From the NCBI GenBank assembly GCA_963711635.1, contig CAVQEZ010000005.1:62001-126000 (forward strand): a DNA stretch of 64,000 nt, written 5' to 3'. Positions 26,346-35,200 of the stretch are shown piece after piece. The position numbers and the translations under genes were made by a program. This DNA is from CADEED01 sp963711635 (GTDB taxonomy: Bacteria > Pseudomonadota > Gammaproteobacteria > Steroidobacterales > Steroidobacteraceae). The notes under the pieces were generated by a model. The model did no database searches. It was not told where the DNA came from and saw nothing but the letters and a program-made list of their open reading frames with translations. Position 1 is the first letter of the stretch; the number at the start of each line of letters is the position of its first letter.

Positions 26346-27854
26346 CTAGCGCGTGGATGCGCGACGCAGCAGGTATTCCAGCAGCAGTGCGCTCGGGCGG
26401 CCGGTGCTGCCCTTGGCAGCGCCGCCCTGGTAGGCGGTGCCCGCGATGTCGAGATGCGCCCAGGTCAGGTCCTTGGTGAACTTGCCGAGGAAGGCGGCCG
26501 CGGTGATCGAACCGCCGTCGCGACCGGCGACATTGGCCATGTCGGCGAAGTTGCTCTTGAGCTGCTCGCCGTACTCCTCGGTGAGCGGCATGTGCCAGGC
26601 GCGGTCGTCGGCGGCGAGGCCGCAGTCGACCAGCTCGCGCGCCAGCCCGTCGTTGTTCGAGAACACGCCGGTGTGATGCACGCCCAGCGCAACGACAATA
26701 GCGCCGGTCAGAGTCGCCATGTCGATGACCACATCCGGCTTGAAGCGCTTGGCGTAGTTGAGGGCGTCGCACAGGATGAGCCGGCCCTCGGCGTCGGTAT
26801 TGAGGATTTCGACGGTCAGGCCCTGCGCGCTGGTGACGATATCGCCCGGCTTGATGGCGCGGCCGTCGGGCATGTTTTCGCAGGCCGCGACGATTCCGAC
26901 CACGTTGAGCGGCAGGTTGAGCTCGCCCACGGTATTCATGGTGCCGATGACGCAGGCCGCGCCGCTCATGTCGAATTTCATCTCGTCCATGAGCGGCGGA
27001 TCTTTCAGGGAGATGCCGCCGGTGTCGAAGGTGATGCCCTTGCCGACCAGCACCACCGGCGCACCTTTGGCTTTCGGGTGGCGGTGCTCGATCACGATGA
27101 AGCGCGGTGGCTCCTCGCTGCCCTGCGTGACCGCGAGGAAGCAGCCCATTTTTTCGCGCTTGATCTCCGGCAGACCCAGCACTTTCACCTTGAGCGACTT
27201 GTGGGTCTTGGCCAGCCCTTCGGCGGTTTTGCCCAGGTAGGTAGGCGTGCAGACATTGCCGGGCAGGTTCGCCAGGTTGCGCATCAGCGCCGAGCCCTGT
27301 GAGAGCGCCGCGCCCTGCGCGAAGCCCTTGTTGACGGCCGGCGCGGCCTTGGCCGGCGCGGCCACCACCACGCGAGTCAGAGCGTGGGCGCGCGGTTTCT
27401 TGCCGGACTTGAGGTCGTTGACCCGGTACAGCGTATTGCCGGCGAGCTCGGCGACGGCGCGACCCATGCGTTCGTCGGACAGGACCTTGGCTGCCGGACG
27501 TGGCAGGGCCAAAGCCAGCGAAGTGACGCGCGTGCGCGTTGCGGCGCTCAGGGCCGTCATCACCGCCCGGCGCCAGGCTCTGCGAGTGAGCTCTTGCTTG
27601 CCAGATGGGCCCTTGGCGCCGAGTCCGACCAGCAGCACGCGCTCCGCACGGATGCCTTCCAGATCGGTGAGCAGCCAGGATTCACCGGCCTTGCCGGAGA
27701 AATCTCCGCGCTTGGTGAGCCGCGAGAGTTTTTCACGGCAGCGCAGGTCGAGGATCTTGGCTTCAGGAGTCAGTTCGCCGTCATCTTGGACACCGACGGC
27801 AACACAATCGATCGGCAGCTCTGCGAGCGCCTTCGTCCAGGTTTCGAACTGCAT
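26346..27854 (-). CDS. pepA: Leucyl aminopeptidase (cytosol M17)
   Basis: A 502-residue M17 peptidase that removes N-terminal residues with two metal ions; in E. coli it also acts as a DNA-binding protein in site-specific recombination. Metal and catalytic motifs are VLVGKGITFDTGGISLK and NTDAEGRLILCDALNYA, and the P-loop-like MDEMKFDMSGAACVIGTMN is intact. The C-terminal part reads AGTAYQGGAAKGSTGRPSAL. It is divergent from lptF, as in E. coli. Frame is clean and length normal. Confidence 0.97.
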   Translation of the reverse strand: MQFETWTKALAELPIDCVAVGVQDDGELTPEAKILDLRCREKLSRLTKRGDFSGKAGESWLLTDLEGIRAERVLLVGLGAKGPSGKQELTRRAWRRAVMTALSAATRTRVTSLALALPRPAAKVLSDERMGRAVAELAGNTLYRVNDLKSGKKPRAHALTRVVVAAPAKAAPAVNKGFAQGAALSQGSALMRNLANLPGNVCTPTYLGKTAEGLAKTHKSLKVKVLGLPEIKREKMGCFLAVTQGSEEPPRFIVIEHRHPKAKGAPVVLVGKGITFDTGGISLKDPPLMDEMKFDMSGAACVIGTMNTVGELNLPLNVVGIVAACENMPDGRAIKPGDIVTSAQGLTVEILNTDAEGRLILCDALNYAKRFKPDVVIDMATLTGAIVVALGVHHTGVFSNNDGLARELVDCGLAADDRAWHMPLTEEYGEQLKSNFADMANVAGRDGGSITAAAFLGKFTKDLTWAHLDIAGTAYQGGAAKGSTGRPSALLLEYLLRRASTR

Positions 27855-27947
27855 TTGTTGTAGTCCTTGAGCTGGCCGTCCTCATTGTCCCGGAGGGCGG
27901 CGGTGCTTTAAGGTCGCGGAGTGTAACTAAGTTATTGGCAAGTCCCT

Positions 27948-29078
27948 TTGGGTGGTCTTTTGCTGCGAATACTCGATCGCTACATCCTGCGTGAAGTGGT
28001 CGTCAGCTGGCTCTCAGTAACTGGCGTATTGCTCGCGATATTGCTCACAAATCAGGTCGCGCGTGTGTTAGAGCGCGCGGCCCAGAGCCAGTACCCGCGC
28101 GGCATGGTCCTCGAGCTCATCGGGCTCGGCACCGTGCAGTACCTGTCGTTCATCATGCCGGTGGGACTGCTGCTCGGCGTGGTGCTCGCGCTCGGGCGCC
28201 TGTACCACGACAGCGAGATGACGGCGGCGCAGGCCTGCGGGGCGGGATCCCGGCCGGTCATGCTGCCGGTACTGGGCTTCACGGTGCTGCTGGTCGCGCT
28301 GCTGACGGCGTTGTCGCTGTACCTTTCGCCCGCCGCCGCCAGGCGCATGCTGGACCTGCAGAGCGAGGCGCTGCGTGCCGGCCAGTTCGCGCCCATCGCC
28401 GCCGGAAAATTCCGCGTCTTCGGCGGCGGCAACACGGTGGTGTACGCGCAGGGTGCGGAACGCGACGGCACGCTGACGCGGGTGTTCGTCGAACGCGACC
28501 GCGGCGACAAGCTCGAGATCGCGCTGGCGCAGCGCGCCACCCACACCTATTCCGCGGACGGCGACATGCAGGTCATCACGCTGTATGACGGCGAACGTTT
28601 CGAAGGTATCGCCGGCGAGCGCCGCTTTCGCATCGTGCGCTTCGCCGAGAACACCATCCCGGTGCGCCTGCCGGCACTCGGCGACGGCGCGGTCGCGACG
28701 CAGGGCGTGCCCACGCGCGAATTGCTGCGATCGCAGGGGAGCGATGCACTCGCCGAGCTGCACTGGCGAATCGCGTTTCCCGTCATGGCGGTGGTGCTGG
28801 CCGGCATCGCCGTCCCGCTGGCGCGCCTGCGGCCTCGCCAGGGGCGTTACGCGCGCATCGGCTACGCCATACTCATCTTCTTCGTGTACATCAGCCTGGC
28901 CATCGCCGGGAAGCAGTGGCTGGAGCGCGGCGTCCTGCCGCAGTGGTTAGGACTGTGGTGGATACATGGCGCGGTGGCGTTGCTCGCGGCGGCCATCCTG
29001 CTGGTGCCGCCATGGCGCGCGCGCCTGCGACATCGCCGCAACATGCAGCGCCTGCACGGCGCGGCGGTGCCGGCATGA
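27948..29078 (+). CDS. lptF: LPS export permease LptF
   Basis: A 376-residue inner-membrane subunit of the LptB2FGC transporter that pulls lipopolysaccharide from the inner membrane. RILDRYILREVVVSWLSVTG, NQVARVLERAAQ and FIMPVGLLLGVVLALGRLYH belong to the N-terminal membrane block. A periplasmic beta-jellyroll follows (about residues 130-260), then three more helices. No ATG is available at the 5' end. Start codons TTG at 27948 or TTG at 27960 are both possible, the latter giving LLRILDRYILRE. It is coupled to lptG by ATGA. Confidence 0.92.
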   Translation: MGGLLLRILDRYILREVVVSWLSVTGVLLAILLTNQVARVLERAAQSQYPRGMVLELIGLGTVQYLSFIMPVGLLLGVVLALGRLYHDSEMTAAQACGAGSRPVMLPVLGFTVLLVALLTALSLYLSPAAARRMLDLQSEALRAGQFAPIAAGKFRVFGGGNTVVYAQGAERDGTLTRVFVERDRGDKLEIALAQRATHTYSADGDMQVITLYDGERFEGIAGERRFRIVRFAENTIPVRLPALGDGAVATQGVPTRELLRSQGSDALAELHWRIAFPVMAVVLAGIAVPLARLRPRQGRYARIGYAILIFFVYISLAIAGKQWLERGVLPQWLGLWWIHGAVALLAAAILLVPPWRARLRHRRNMQRLHGAAVPA

Positions 29079-30142
29079 ACCTGCTGGATCGCTACGTGAT
29101 GCGTGCGCTGCTGGGCGGCGTGCTGGTGGTGATCGCCGTGCTGCTGTCGCTCGGCGCATTGTTCCTGTTCGCCAACCAGCAGGACGACATCGGCGTCGGC
29201 ACTTTCTCGGCGCTGGACGCGTTCTGGTTCGTGCTGCTGAACCTGCCGCAGCAGCTCTTCGAGCTCATGCCGATCAGCGTGCTCATCGGTGCATTGCTGG
29301 GGCTGGGCTCGCTGGCGCGCGGCAGCGAGCTCACGGTCATGCGCGCGGCCGGCATCTCCGTGTGGCGCATTGCCGGTTCGGTGCTCATGGCGGCGCTGCT
29401 GCTGGTCATGCTGGCGGTGGTCTGCGGCGAGTTCCTCGCGCCGCCCATGGCGGAGATGGCCAAGCGCCAGAAGGCCATCAGCAAATTCTCCAATATCAGC
29501 TTCGCGAACCGCGGCGGCGCCTGGGTGCGCGACGGCAACCTGCTCATCAATGTCATGCAGCAGTCGGGCAGCGCGGAGTTCGGCGGCATGCGCATCTACG
29601 AGCTGACGCCGGATCACCAGCTCTTGTCGGTGGCTACCGCGTCGACCGCGCTGGTGCAGCCGGATGGTGCCTGGAAGCTCTCGCGTTATGCGGTGACGCG
29701 ATTCGGCGGCGAGCTCGTCGAGGCCGAACGCGATACGACGCGCGTCTTCCAGTCGACCGTGGGCGGAGATTTTCTCAAGGACACCGTGGCGCGGCCGGGC
29801 GACCTCGACACGCGCACGCTGTGGAGCCTGATCCGCCACTTGAAAGGCAACGAGCTCGACTCCAGGACCCAGGAATTCGCGTTCTGGTCGCGCATTGCGC
29901 GCACCACCGCCATCCTGTTTGCCGCGCTGCTGGCGGTGCCGTTCGTGTTCGGCAACCTGCGCTCCGCGGGCTCCGGTGCGCGGCTGCTGATCGGCGTGCT
30001 CATCGGGCTGAGTTTTTTCCTGGTGCAGCGATTGCTGGAAAGCGGTGGCATCGTGTTCGATGCGAATCCGATCGTGTTGGCATGGTTTCCAACCATTCTG
30101 CTGGCGACGGTGTCGCTCGTATTAATCGCGCGGACGCGCTAG
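29075..30142 (+). CDS. lptG: LPS export permease LptG
   Basis: A 355-residue partner of LptF. MNLLDRYVMRALLGGVLVVI, LPQQLFELMPISVLIGALLG and ELTVMRAAGISVWRIAGSVL (coupling helix region) are typical. The periplasmic domain includes FSNISFANRGGAWVRDGNLL. The last helices run GSGARLLIGVLIGLSFFLVQ. The ATG overlaps the lptF stop. No terminator is obvious in the 363 bases that follow. Confidence 0.95.
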   Translation: MNLLDRYVMRALLGGVLVVIAVLLSLGALFLFANQQDDIGVGTFSALDAFWFVLLNLPQQLFELMPISVLIGALLGLGSLARGSELTVMRAAGISVWRIAGSVLMAALLLVMLAVVCGEFLAPPMAEMAKRQKAISKFSNISFANRGGAWVRDGNLLINVMQQSGSAEFGGMRIYELTPDHQLLSVATASTALVQPDGAWKLSRYAVTRFGGELVEAERDTTRVFQSTVGGDFLKDTVARPGDLDTRTLWSLIRHLKGNELDSRTQEFAFWSRIARTTAILFAALLAVPFVFGNLRSAGSGARLLIGVLIGLSFFLVQRLLESGGIVFDANPIVLAWFPTILLATVSLVLIARTR

Positions 30143-30180
30143 ATGCGATGAGCCGGAGGGTGAGGCGCTGTGCGCGTCGC

Positions 30181-30424
30181 GCCGCCAGCGCGCGGATCGC
30201 GCGCGACATGGTCCCGTTTCCGCCTTTGAGTCTCGTGAACTATCACCAGAGCGCGGGCCGCCGACACGTAGAGCAACGGTTCGGCATCGGAGCGTTGAGC
30301 GGAAATTGGTTGTTGGAAAGACGCGGGGATCGGCTGCGTGCTTTGCGCACAGTGGACGGTGGTTGCGCGTGCCGTCGTGGCGGACGTGCGGGACCATGTC
30401 GCGCACGCTCCGCGCGCTGGCGGC
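30181..30424. repeat. 36-bp inverted repeat flanking 172 bp of unknown sequence
   Basis: Arms at 30181-30216 (starting GCCGCCAGCGCGCGG) and 30389-30424 match as inverted copies at 34 of 36 positions. The 172 bp between them contain no reading frame I recognise. The element fills most of the 363-bp gap between lptG and the DUF4340 gene. The structure is MITE-like, but it could also be a large cruciform or a broken duplication. No target-site duplication is clear. Confidence 0.55.
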
Positions 30425-30505
30425 GGGGCGTGCCACGGCGCGCGTCGCACGTTGGCTCTGTGCCCGGTGCGGCCGCGCCGTCACGGCCGGTGACAGCGTC
30501 GCCGG

Positions 30506-31663
30506 CTACTTGGCGGCTTTGGGGGCGGGCTCGGGCTTCGGTTCGAGCAGGTCTTCGAGGGGTTTGAAGATCGAGTCGTACTTGTAGAGCGGGATCTCGA
30601 ATTCCAGGCCTTTGGAGCGTGCGGCGATGCGCTCGGCGTTCCGGTCCGCGGGCTTGGCAGGAGCGGCGGCGGGGGTGGGCGAGGACACGGGAGTTGCGGC
30701 CGGCGTTGCCGACTTCGCTGTGTCGGCCGGCGCGGCGGGCGTGGCGGCCGCAGGTTTCTCGGCGGGGGGCTCGGGGAATTGCGCGGCGAGTGCCGGGTCG
30801 CGGCTGGCGCTCACGGAGACGTAGGCCTTGTCGGCGTCCTTGTGACCGGTGAGCTCGAACACCTGGCCGTCGAAGGTACGGAACGTGGCGCGATCCACGG
30901 CCTTCGGGGCGGTGGCGGGGAGGGCGCGCACGTCGTCGAAGTTGAACGCGGTGAGGCCGTCGGCCTGGCCGTTGATCGCCAGGCTGCTGGCCGGCTTGCG
31001 GCCCTTCGGAACCGGGCTGAGCGCCAGATCGGCGTCACCGCGCTTCGCACGCGTCAGTAGATAGGCCGGCCCGCCGGCGGGCTTGACCGAGATGTCGTGC
31101 ACGGCGTCGCCGCGCAGGTCGGTGAGCTGGCGGTCGATCCAGCGCTTCTGGTCCGGGTCGACGGCGACCGCGGGCTGGACCAGCGCGCTGGCCTTGTCGG
31201 CCGGCTTGCGCACGTAGATGGCGCGGCCTTCGGCATTGCGCCCGACGATCAGCGGCCAGCTCTTCTTGCCGGCCACGACCTCGACCAGCGTGCTGGCCGC
31301 GGTCGCCGTATCCGGCGCCTCGACTCCGAGCCTGGCGTAGTTGGCCGGATCGCTGGTCTTGAGCTCGACGACCTTCATGCCGACCAGCCCCAGCAGCAAC
31401 TCGCGCACGCGCGCACCGTCGGCCGGGAACTGGCGCTCGACCACGTTCCAGCCGCCGCTCTCCTTGCGCAGCGTGGTGCGGCTGCCGTCGCCCTTCGACA
31501 GGCGGATTTCCGAGACCTCGTCCAGCGAGGACTGCAAGTCGGGGAACAGGCTGGCACCGGCCTGCTCGCTCTGCTCACTCGAGCGGTGTGCGAACAGCGA
31601 GATGCCGGCGACCAGCAGCACCGCGGTAACGGCGGCGAGGATTGTGAGGGTCTTGCGTGTCAT
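30506..31663 (-). CDS. DUF4340 protein of the Gld-like ABC cluster
   Basis: A 385-residue protein with one N-terminal membrane helix (KTLTILAAVTAVLLVAGISL), so it is anchored with the bulk outside. The DUF4340 region runs from about residue 30 to 280 (FPDLQSSLDEVSEIRLSKGD, then GGWNVVERQFPADGARVREL). A long Ala/Pro-rich low-complexity stretch (about 285-340) follows, and the tail is SKGLEFEIPLYKYDSIFKPL. DUF4340 genes commonly follow GldG-like genes; function is unknown. Its ATG overlaps the GldG stop by 4 bases. Confidence 0.85.
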   Translation of the reverse strand: MTRKTLTILAAVTAVLLVAGISLFAHRSSEQSEQAGASLFPDLQSSLDEVSEIRLSKGDGSRTTLRKESGGWNVVERQFPADGARVRELLLGLVGMKVVELKTSDPANYARLGVEAPDTATAASTLVEVVAGKKSWPLIVGRNAEGRAIYVRKPADKASALVQPAVAVDPDQKRWIDRQLTDLRGDAVHDISVKPAGGPAYLLTRAKRGDADLALSPVPKGRKPASSLAINGQADGLTAFNFDDVRALPATAPKAVDRATFRTFDGQVFELTGHKDADKAYVSVSASRDPALAAQFPEPPAEKPAAATPAAPADTAKSATPAATPVSSPTPAAAPAKPADRNAERIAARSKGLEFEIPLYKYDSIFKPLEDLLEPKPEPAPKAAK

Positions 31664-33546
31664 GGTTTCTTGCGCAGCATGGCGATGGCGTGACGCCGGC
31701 GGCGGTGCCAGGCACTGACGAGCAATGCCAGCACCGCGCACAGCGCGGGAACGAGGATGACGTTGATGACCTTGATCCACAGGCCCAGCGACTTGATGTC
31801 GGCACCGAGCTCGGCCTGGACTGCGCGCTTCTCCTTGCGCATGCGCACCGCGTCCGCCTGGAAGCGCTCGATCTCGCGTGCCTGGTCGGCGCTGAGGATG
31901 GCTTCGCCGGAGGCCGGCTGCGCGGTCTGCAGCTTGCTGAGTTTCTCCTCGGTCTGCTGCAGCTGCTGCTCGATCTCCTGCTCCTTGGCGCGCAGGCTCG
32001 AGTCGGCCTTGCGGCGCAGCTCATCGACGCGATCGAACGGGCGCGAGTAGGTGGCGCGGCCGCGGATGCTGATGAGGTCCGAGCTGCCGGCGAGATTGTC
32101 GACGGCGTTCCACACGAATTCGCCGTTGTTGGCGAAGGGCTGCAGCAGCGTCTGGCCGAAGAAATTGCGCGTCTGCACCCACATGAAATCCGCGAGCAGG
32201 TCGGTGTCGGCGATCACGACGACGTTGAGTGGCTTGCTGGAGGCCTTGAGGGCATCCGGCGAGGCCGCGACGCCGGCCGGCGGCCCGCCGGCGTAGGCGC
32301 TGGCGGCGTCGCCGGAGATGCGCGCCGCCACCACGAATTCGCCGCTGGGCTTGAAGCCATCCCGCAGGCTGGCGGCGTCGGACATCATCGCGAGGCGCTG
32401 CGCGGGTATGAGGCCCGCCTGCTTGCTGGTGTGGATCAGCGGCTCGAACTTGAGCTTCGAGCCCGCGGCCTGCTTCAGGCTGCCCACCGTGGCCATGTTG
32501 ATGCTGTTGAGACGCGCGGTGATCACGTCCTTGGCCAGGCTGGAATCGTCGAAACCCAGGATTGCTATGTGTTGCGAGGGCGGCTCGCCTTCGCGCATGC
32601 CCACCACGAGGCCGCGCTCGAGGTCGGCGACCACCTGGTCGGACTTGAATTCCACGCCCCAGGCGGCCAGCAGCGGCTCGAGGTGCGAGGATTTGTCGGC
32701 GGTGAGCTGAGCCATCGGGTTGTTAGGGTCGGCGCCCGACTGGTCGGTCTGGGCAGTGGGATCGACGAACGCCAGCAGGTGGCCGCCGCGCATCGCGAAC
32801 TGGTCGATGGCGTACAGCGCCGCCGGCGGCAGGTTCTTCGGATGCACCAGCACCAGCACGTCGACGTCGGCGTCGATCTTGGTCACCGTGGGTTCGAGCG
32901 CGCGCACGGTGTACAGCTGTTCGAGCTGGCCATACACGGCCCATGGCGGACGTGGCTGGCCCGTTTGCATGTCGAAGTCGCCGGACATGGGCAGCGAGGA
33001 CAGCCAGCCGATCACCGGCTTCTTGGCGCTCGACAGCTTGTAGATGAGCTTGGCGACGTCGTACTCGAGCTGCTCGTCGCGCTCGGGATCCAGGTAGCCG
33101 ATGGATTCCTTGCCGTCGGTGGAATTGGTGGCGGCCAGTCCCAGGTACAGTTTTTCGCCGCTGGCGCTGATCGGCACCGAGCTGATGCCGAGCTCGGTGG
33201 CGCGGTCTTCCTCCTCGGAGAAGGGCTGCGGGTCGATGACCTTGAGCGTGAGCTTGCCGTTCGAGCGCGAGGCCAGCTGTTCGAGCAATTCCTGCACGCG
33301 CACGCCGTGATTGCGGATCTGCGGAATCTGCGTGGCCGCGTTCTCGGAGAAGAACAGGTAGAGATTCACCGGCTCCTTGAGCTCCGAGACGATGTGCTTC
33401 GTCCCCTCGGAGAGCGTGTACAGCTTGCCCTCCGTCAGGTCGAGCTGCGCGCCACGCAGCAGCAGGTTGGCCAGCAGGATGATGGCGATGAACAGCACGC
33501 CGATGATGGCGAGGCCGGCTGCGTTGACTGTGGTTTTCTTGAGCAT
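31660..33546 (-). CDS. GldG-like ABC-associated substrate domain protein
   Basis: A 628-residue membrane protein related to gliding protein GldG and other ABC-type auxiliary proteins of unknown substrate. The N-terminal helix is AIIGVLFIAIILLANLLL. A large extracytoplasmic domain begins LDLTEGKLYTLSEGTKHIVS and includes NGKLTLKVIDPQPFSEEEDR and VLVHPKNLPPAALYAIDQFA. A coiled coil (about residues 525-590, rich in Glu/Gln/Arg) precedes a second helix near WIKVINVILVPALCAVLALL. It follows the permease gene by 6 bases. Confidence 0.88.
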   Translation of the reverse strand: MLKKTTVNAAGLAIIGVLFIAIILLANLLLRGAQLDLTEGKLYTLSEGTKHIVSELKEPVNLYLFFSENAATQIPQIRNHGVRVQELLEQLASRSNGKLTLKVIDPQPFSEEEDRATELGISSVPISASGEKLYLGLAATNSTDGKESIGYLDPERDEQLEYDVAKLIYKLSSAKKPVIGWLSSLPMSGDFDMQTGQPRPPWAVYGQLEQLYTVRALEPTVTKIDADVDVLVLVHPKNLPPAALYAIDQFAMRGGHLLAFVDPTAQTDQSGADPNNPMAQLTADKSSHLEPLLAAWGVEFKSDQVVADLERGLVVGMREGEPPSQHIAILGFDDSSLAKDVITARLNSINMATVGSLKQAAGSKLKFEPLIHTSKQAGLIPAQRLAMMSDAASLRDGFKPSGEFVVAARISGDAASAYAGGPPAGVAASPDALKASSKPLNVVVIADTDLLADFMWVQTRNFFGQTLLQPFANNGEFVWNAVDNLAGSSDLISIRGRATYSRPFDRVDELRRKADSSLRAKEQEIEQQLQQTEEKLSKLQTAQPASGEAILSADQAREIERFQADAVRMRKEKRAVQAELGADIKSLGLWIKVINVILVPALCAVLALLVSAWHRRRRHAIAMLRKKP

Positions 33547-33552
33547 GCGGCG

Positions 33553-34287
33553 TTACCGGGACTTGACCGCTTCGAGCACGGTGGCGCTCGCGAGCAGGAA
33601 GAAGATGGAGACCAGCGCGAAGTACAGGATGTCGCGCAGATCGAACACGCCCTTGACGATGCTTTCGAAGTGGGCGAGGAACGACAGGCCGTAGATGCAG
33701 GACACCAGCCACTGCGGCGCCCAGCTTTCGAACCACACCGTGGTCATCGGGTATCCGGCGAGCAGCAGCACGAAGCAGATCGCCGCGGCCACCAGGAACG
33801 CGATCAACTGGTTCTTGCTGAGGCTGGAGGTGAACGACCCGACGGCGAGGAATCCACCGGCCACGAAGAAACTGCCCAGATAGGCGGCCACGATCACGCC
33901 GTTGTCCGGGTTGCCGAGATAGTTGACGGAAATCCACAGCGGAAAGGTCAGCGCCAGCGCGATGCCGACGAATATCCAGGCCGCGAGGAACTTGCCGATC
34001 ACGGCCTGCCACAGCGTGATGGGCAGGGTCAGCAGCAGCTCGATGCTGCCGCTGCGGCGTTCCTCGGACCACAGGCGCATGGACACCGCCGGGCACAGCA
34101 GCAGGTACAGCCAGGGCAGGAAGCGGAAGAAGGAAACCATGTCCGCCTGGCCGCGCTCGTACAGCGAGCCCAGGAAAAAGGCGAACACGTTGGCCAGCAC
34201 GAGGAAGAAGAGAATGACGACCACGGCCAGCGGCGTCGAAAAGTAACTCGCGAGCTCACGGCGCAGGATGATGCCGACGGGTTTCAT
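33553..34287 (-). CDS. ABC-2 type permease (GldF-like)
   Basis: A 244-residue membrane permease with six helices. MKPVGIILRRELASYFSTPL is the typical start, and RLWSEERRSGSIELLLTLPI the conserved cytoplasmic segment of ABC-2 permeases. It sits between the ATPase (29 bases upstream) and the GldG-like gene. The system exports or transmits force to an unknown substrate. The start ATG at 34287 was chosen because upstream sequence in the same frame belongs to the frameshifted ATPase gene. Confidence 0.92.
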   Translation of the reverse strand: MKPVGIILRRELASYFSTPLAVVVILFFLVLANVFAFFLGSLYERGQADMVSFFRFLPWLYLLLCPAVSMRLWSEERRSGSIELLLTLPITLWQAVIGKFLAAWIFVGIALALTFPLWISVNYLGNPDNGVIVAAYLGSFFVAGGFLAVGSFTSSLSKNQLIAFLVAAAICFVLLLAGYPMTTVWFESWAPQWLVSCIYGLSFLAHFESIVKGVFDLRDILYFALVSIFFLLASATVLEAVKSR

Positions 34288-34316
34288 GGTGACTCCAGAT
34301 TCAGCGGCAATGGGTT

Positions 34317-35028
34317 TCAGGCGGCGACGGCGCGGAATACGTCTTCGAGGCGCCCGGACGGTGAGCGCGCGCGCAGCGCCGCGGGCGTGTCGTCGGCCAC
34401 CAGCTTGCCGTGCGCAATGATGATCGCGCGCGTGCACACCGCATCGACCTCCTCGAGGATGTGCGTGGAAATCACGATGGTCTTCTCGCGCGCGATCTCG
34501 GTGATCAGCGTGCGCACCTCGTGTTTCTGCAGCGGATCGAGGCCGTCCGTGGGCTCGTCGAGGATCAGCACCTTGGGGTCGTGAACGATGGCCTGCGCCA
34601 GTCCGACGCGCCGCTTGAAGCCCTTCGACAAGGTTTCGACGGTCTGTTCGAACACGCCCTCGAGCTGCAACCGGCCGATCACGTAGTCGAGGCGCTGTCT
34701 TGCGCAGCTCGCCCGCCAGCCCGCGCAGGTCGGCGATGAATTCCAGGAAGCCCCCCACGGTCATCTCGCCGTAATGCGGGGCGCCTTCCGGTAGATAGCC
34801 CAGCATGGCCTTGGCGGCCAGCGAATCGGCGACGATGTCGTGGCCGGCCACGCTGCCCGTACCGCTGGTGGGCGTGATGAACCCCGCCAGCATGCGCATG
34901 GTCGTGGTCTTGCCGGCACCGTTCGGGCCGAGAAACCCCAGCACCTCGCCGGGCTCCACGGAAAACGTCAGGTCATCGACGGCCACCAGGCCGTCGAAAT
35001 GCTTGGTCAGATTCTGCGTCTTGATCAT
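34317..35028 (-). CDS. ABC transporter ATPase (GldA-like, one frameshift)
   Basis: An ABC ATPase of about 236 residues. MIKTQNLTKHFDGLVAVDDL and the Walker A segment FLGPNGAGKTTTMRMLAG are in the first frame. One extra A near 34697 (GELRKT instead of GELRKQRLDYVIG) shifts the frame. The second part has the signature LSKGFKRRVGLAQAIVHDP, then LILDEPTDGLDP (Walker B) and STHILEEVDAV. The signature is LSKGF instead of LSGGQ, which is usual in GldA/NatA-type exporters. This is the only frameshift between 13 and 44 kb that I found. Confidence 0.88.
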
Positions 35029-35200
35029 TGCGCCACGTCAGATCGGAGCGCCTGGGAGATAGTTCCTGCGGCGCGGGGCGCAGATTCTGCGCAAGGAGTC
35101 GAGCGTGAGCAAGCCACCGGAGCGCGCGGCGGTGGCGCATTACAGGCTTGTAATGCGCATTGCAATCGAGAAGAACCGCAATCGGCGGGAGCGGGGGTCC

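Noticed and set aside
30143..30505. Small open frames in the gap after lptG
   Set aside because: They are Arg/Ala-rich on both strands, have no ribosome binding site, and follow the inverted-repeat symmetry; they look like GC shadow.
31657..34584. A 975-codon open frame on the plus strand opposite the GldG-like gene
   Set aside because: It is an antisense shadow caused by high GC. It is rich in His/Gln/Arg with no domains, while the minus strand encodes recognised proteins.
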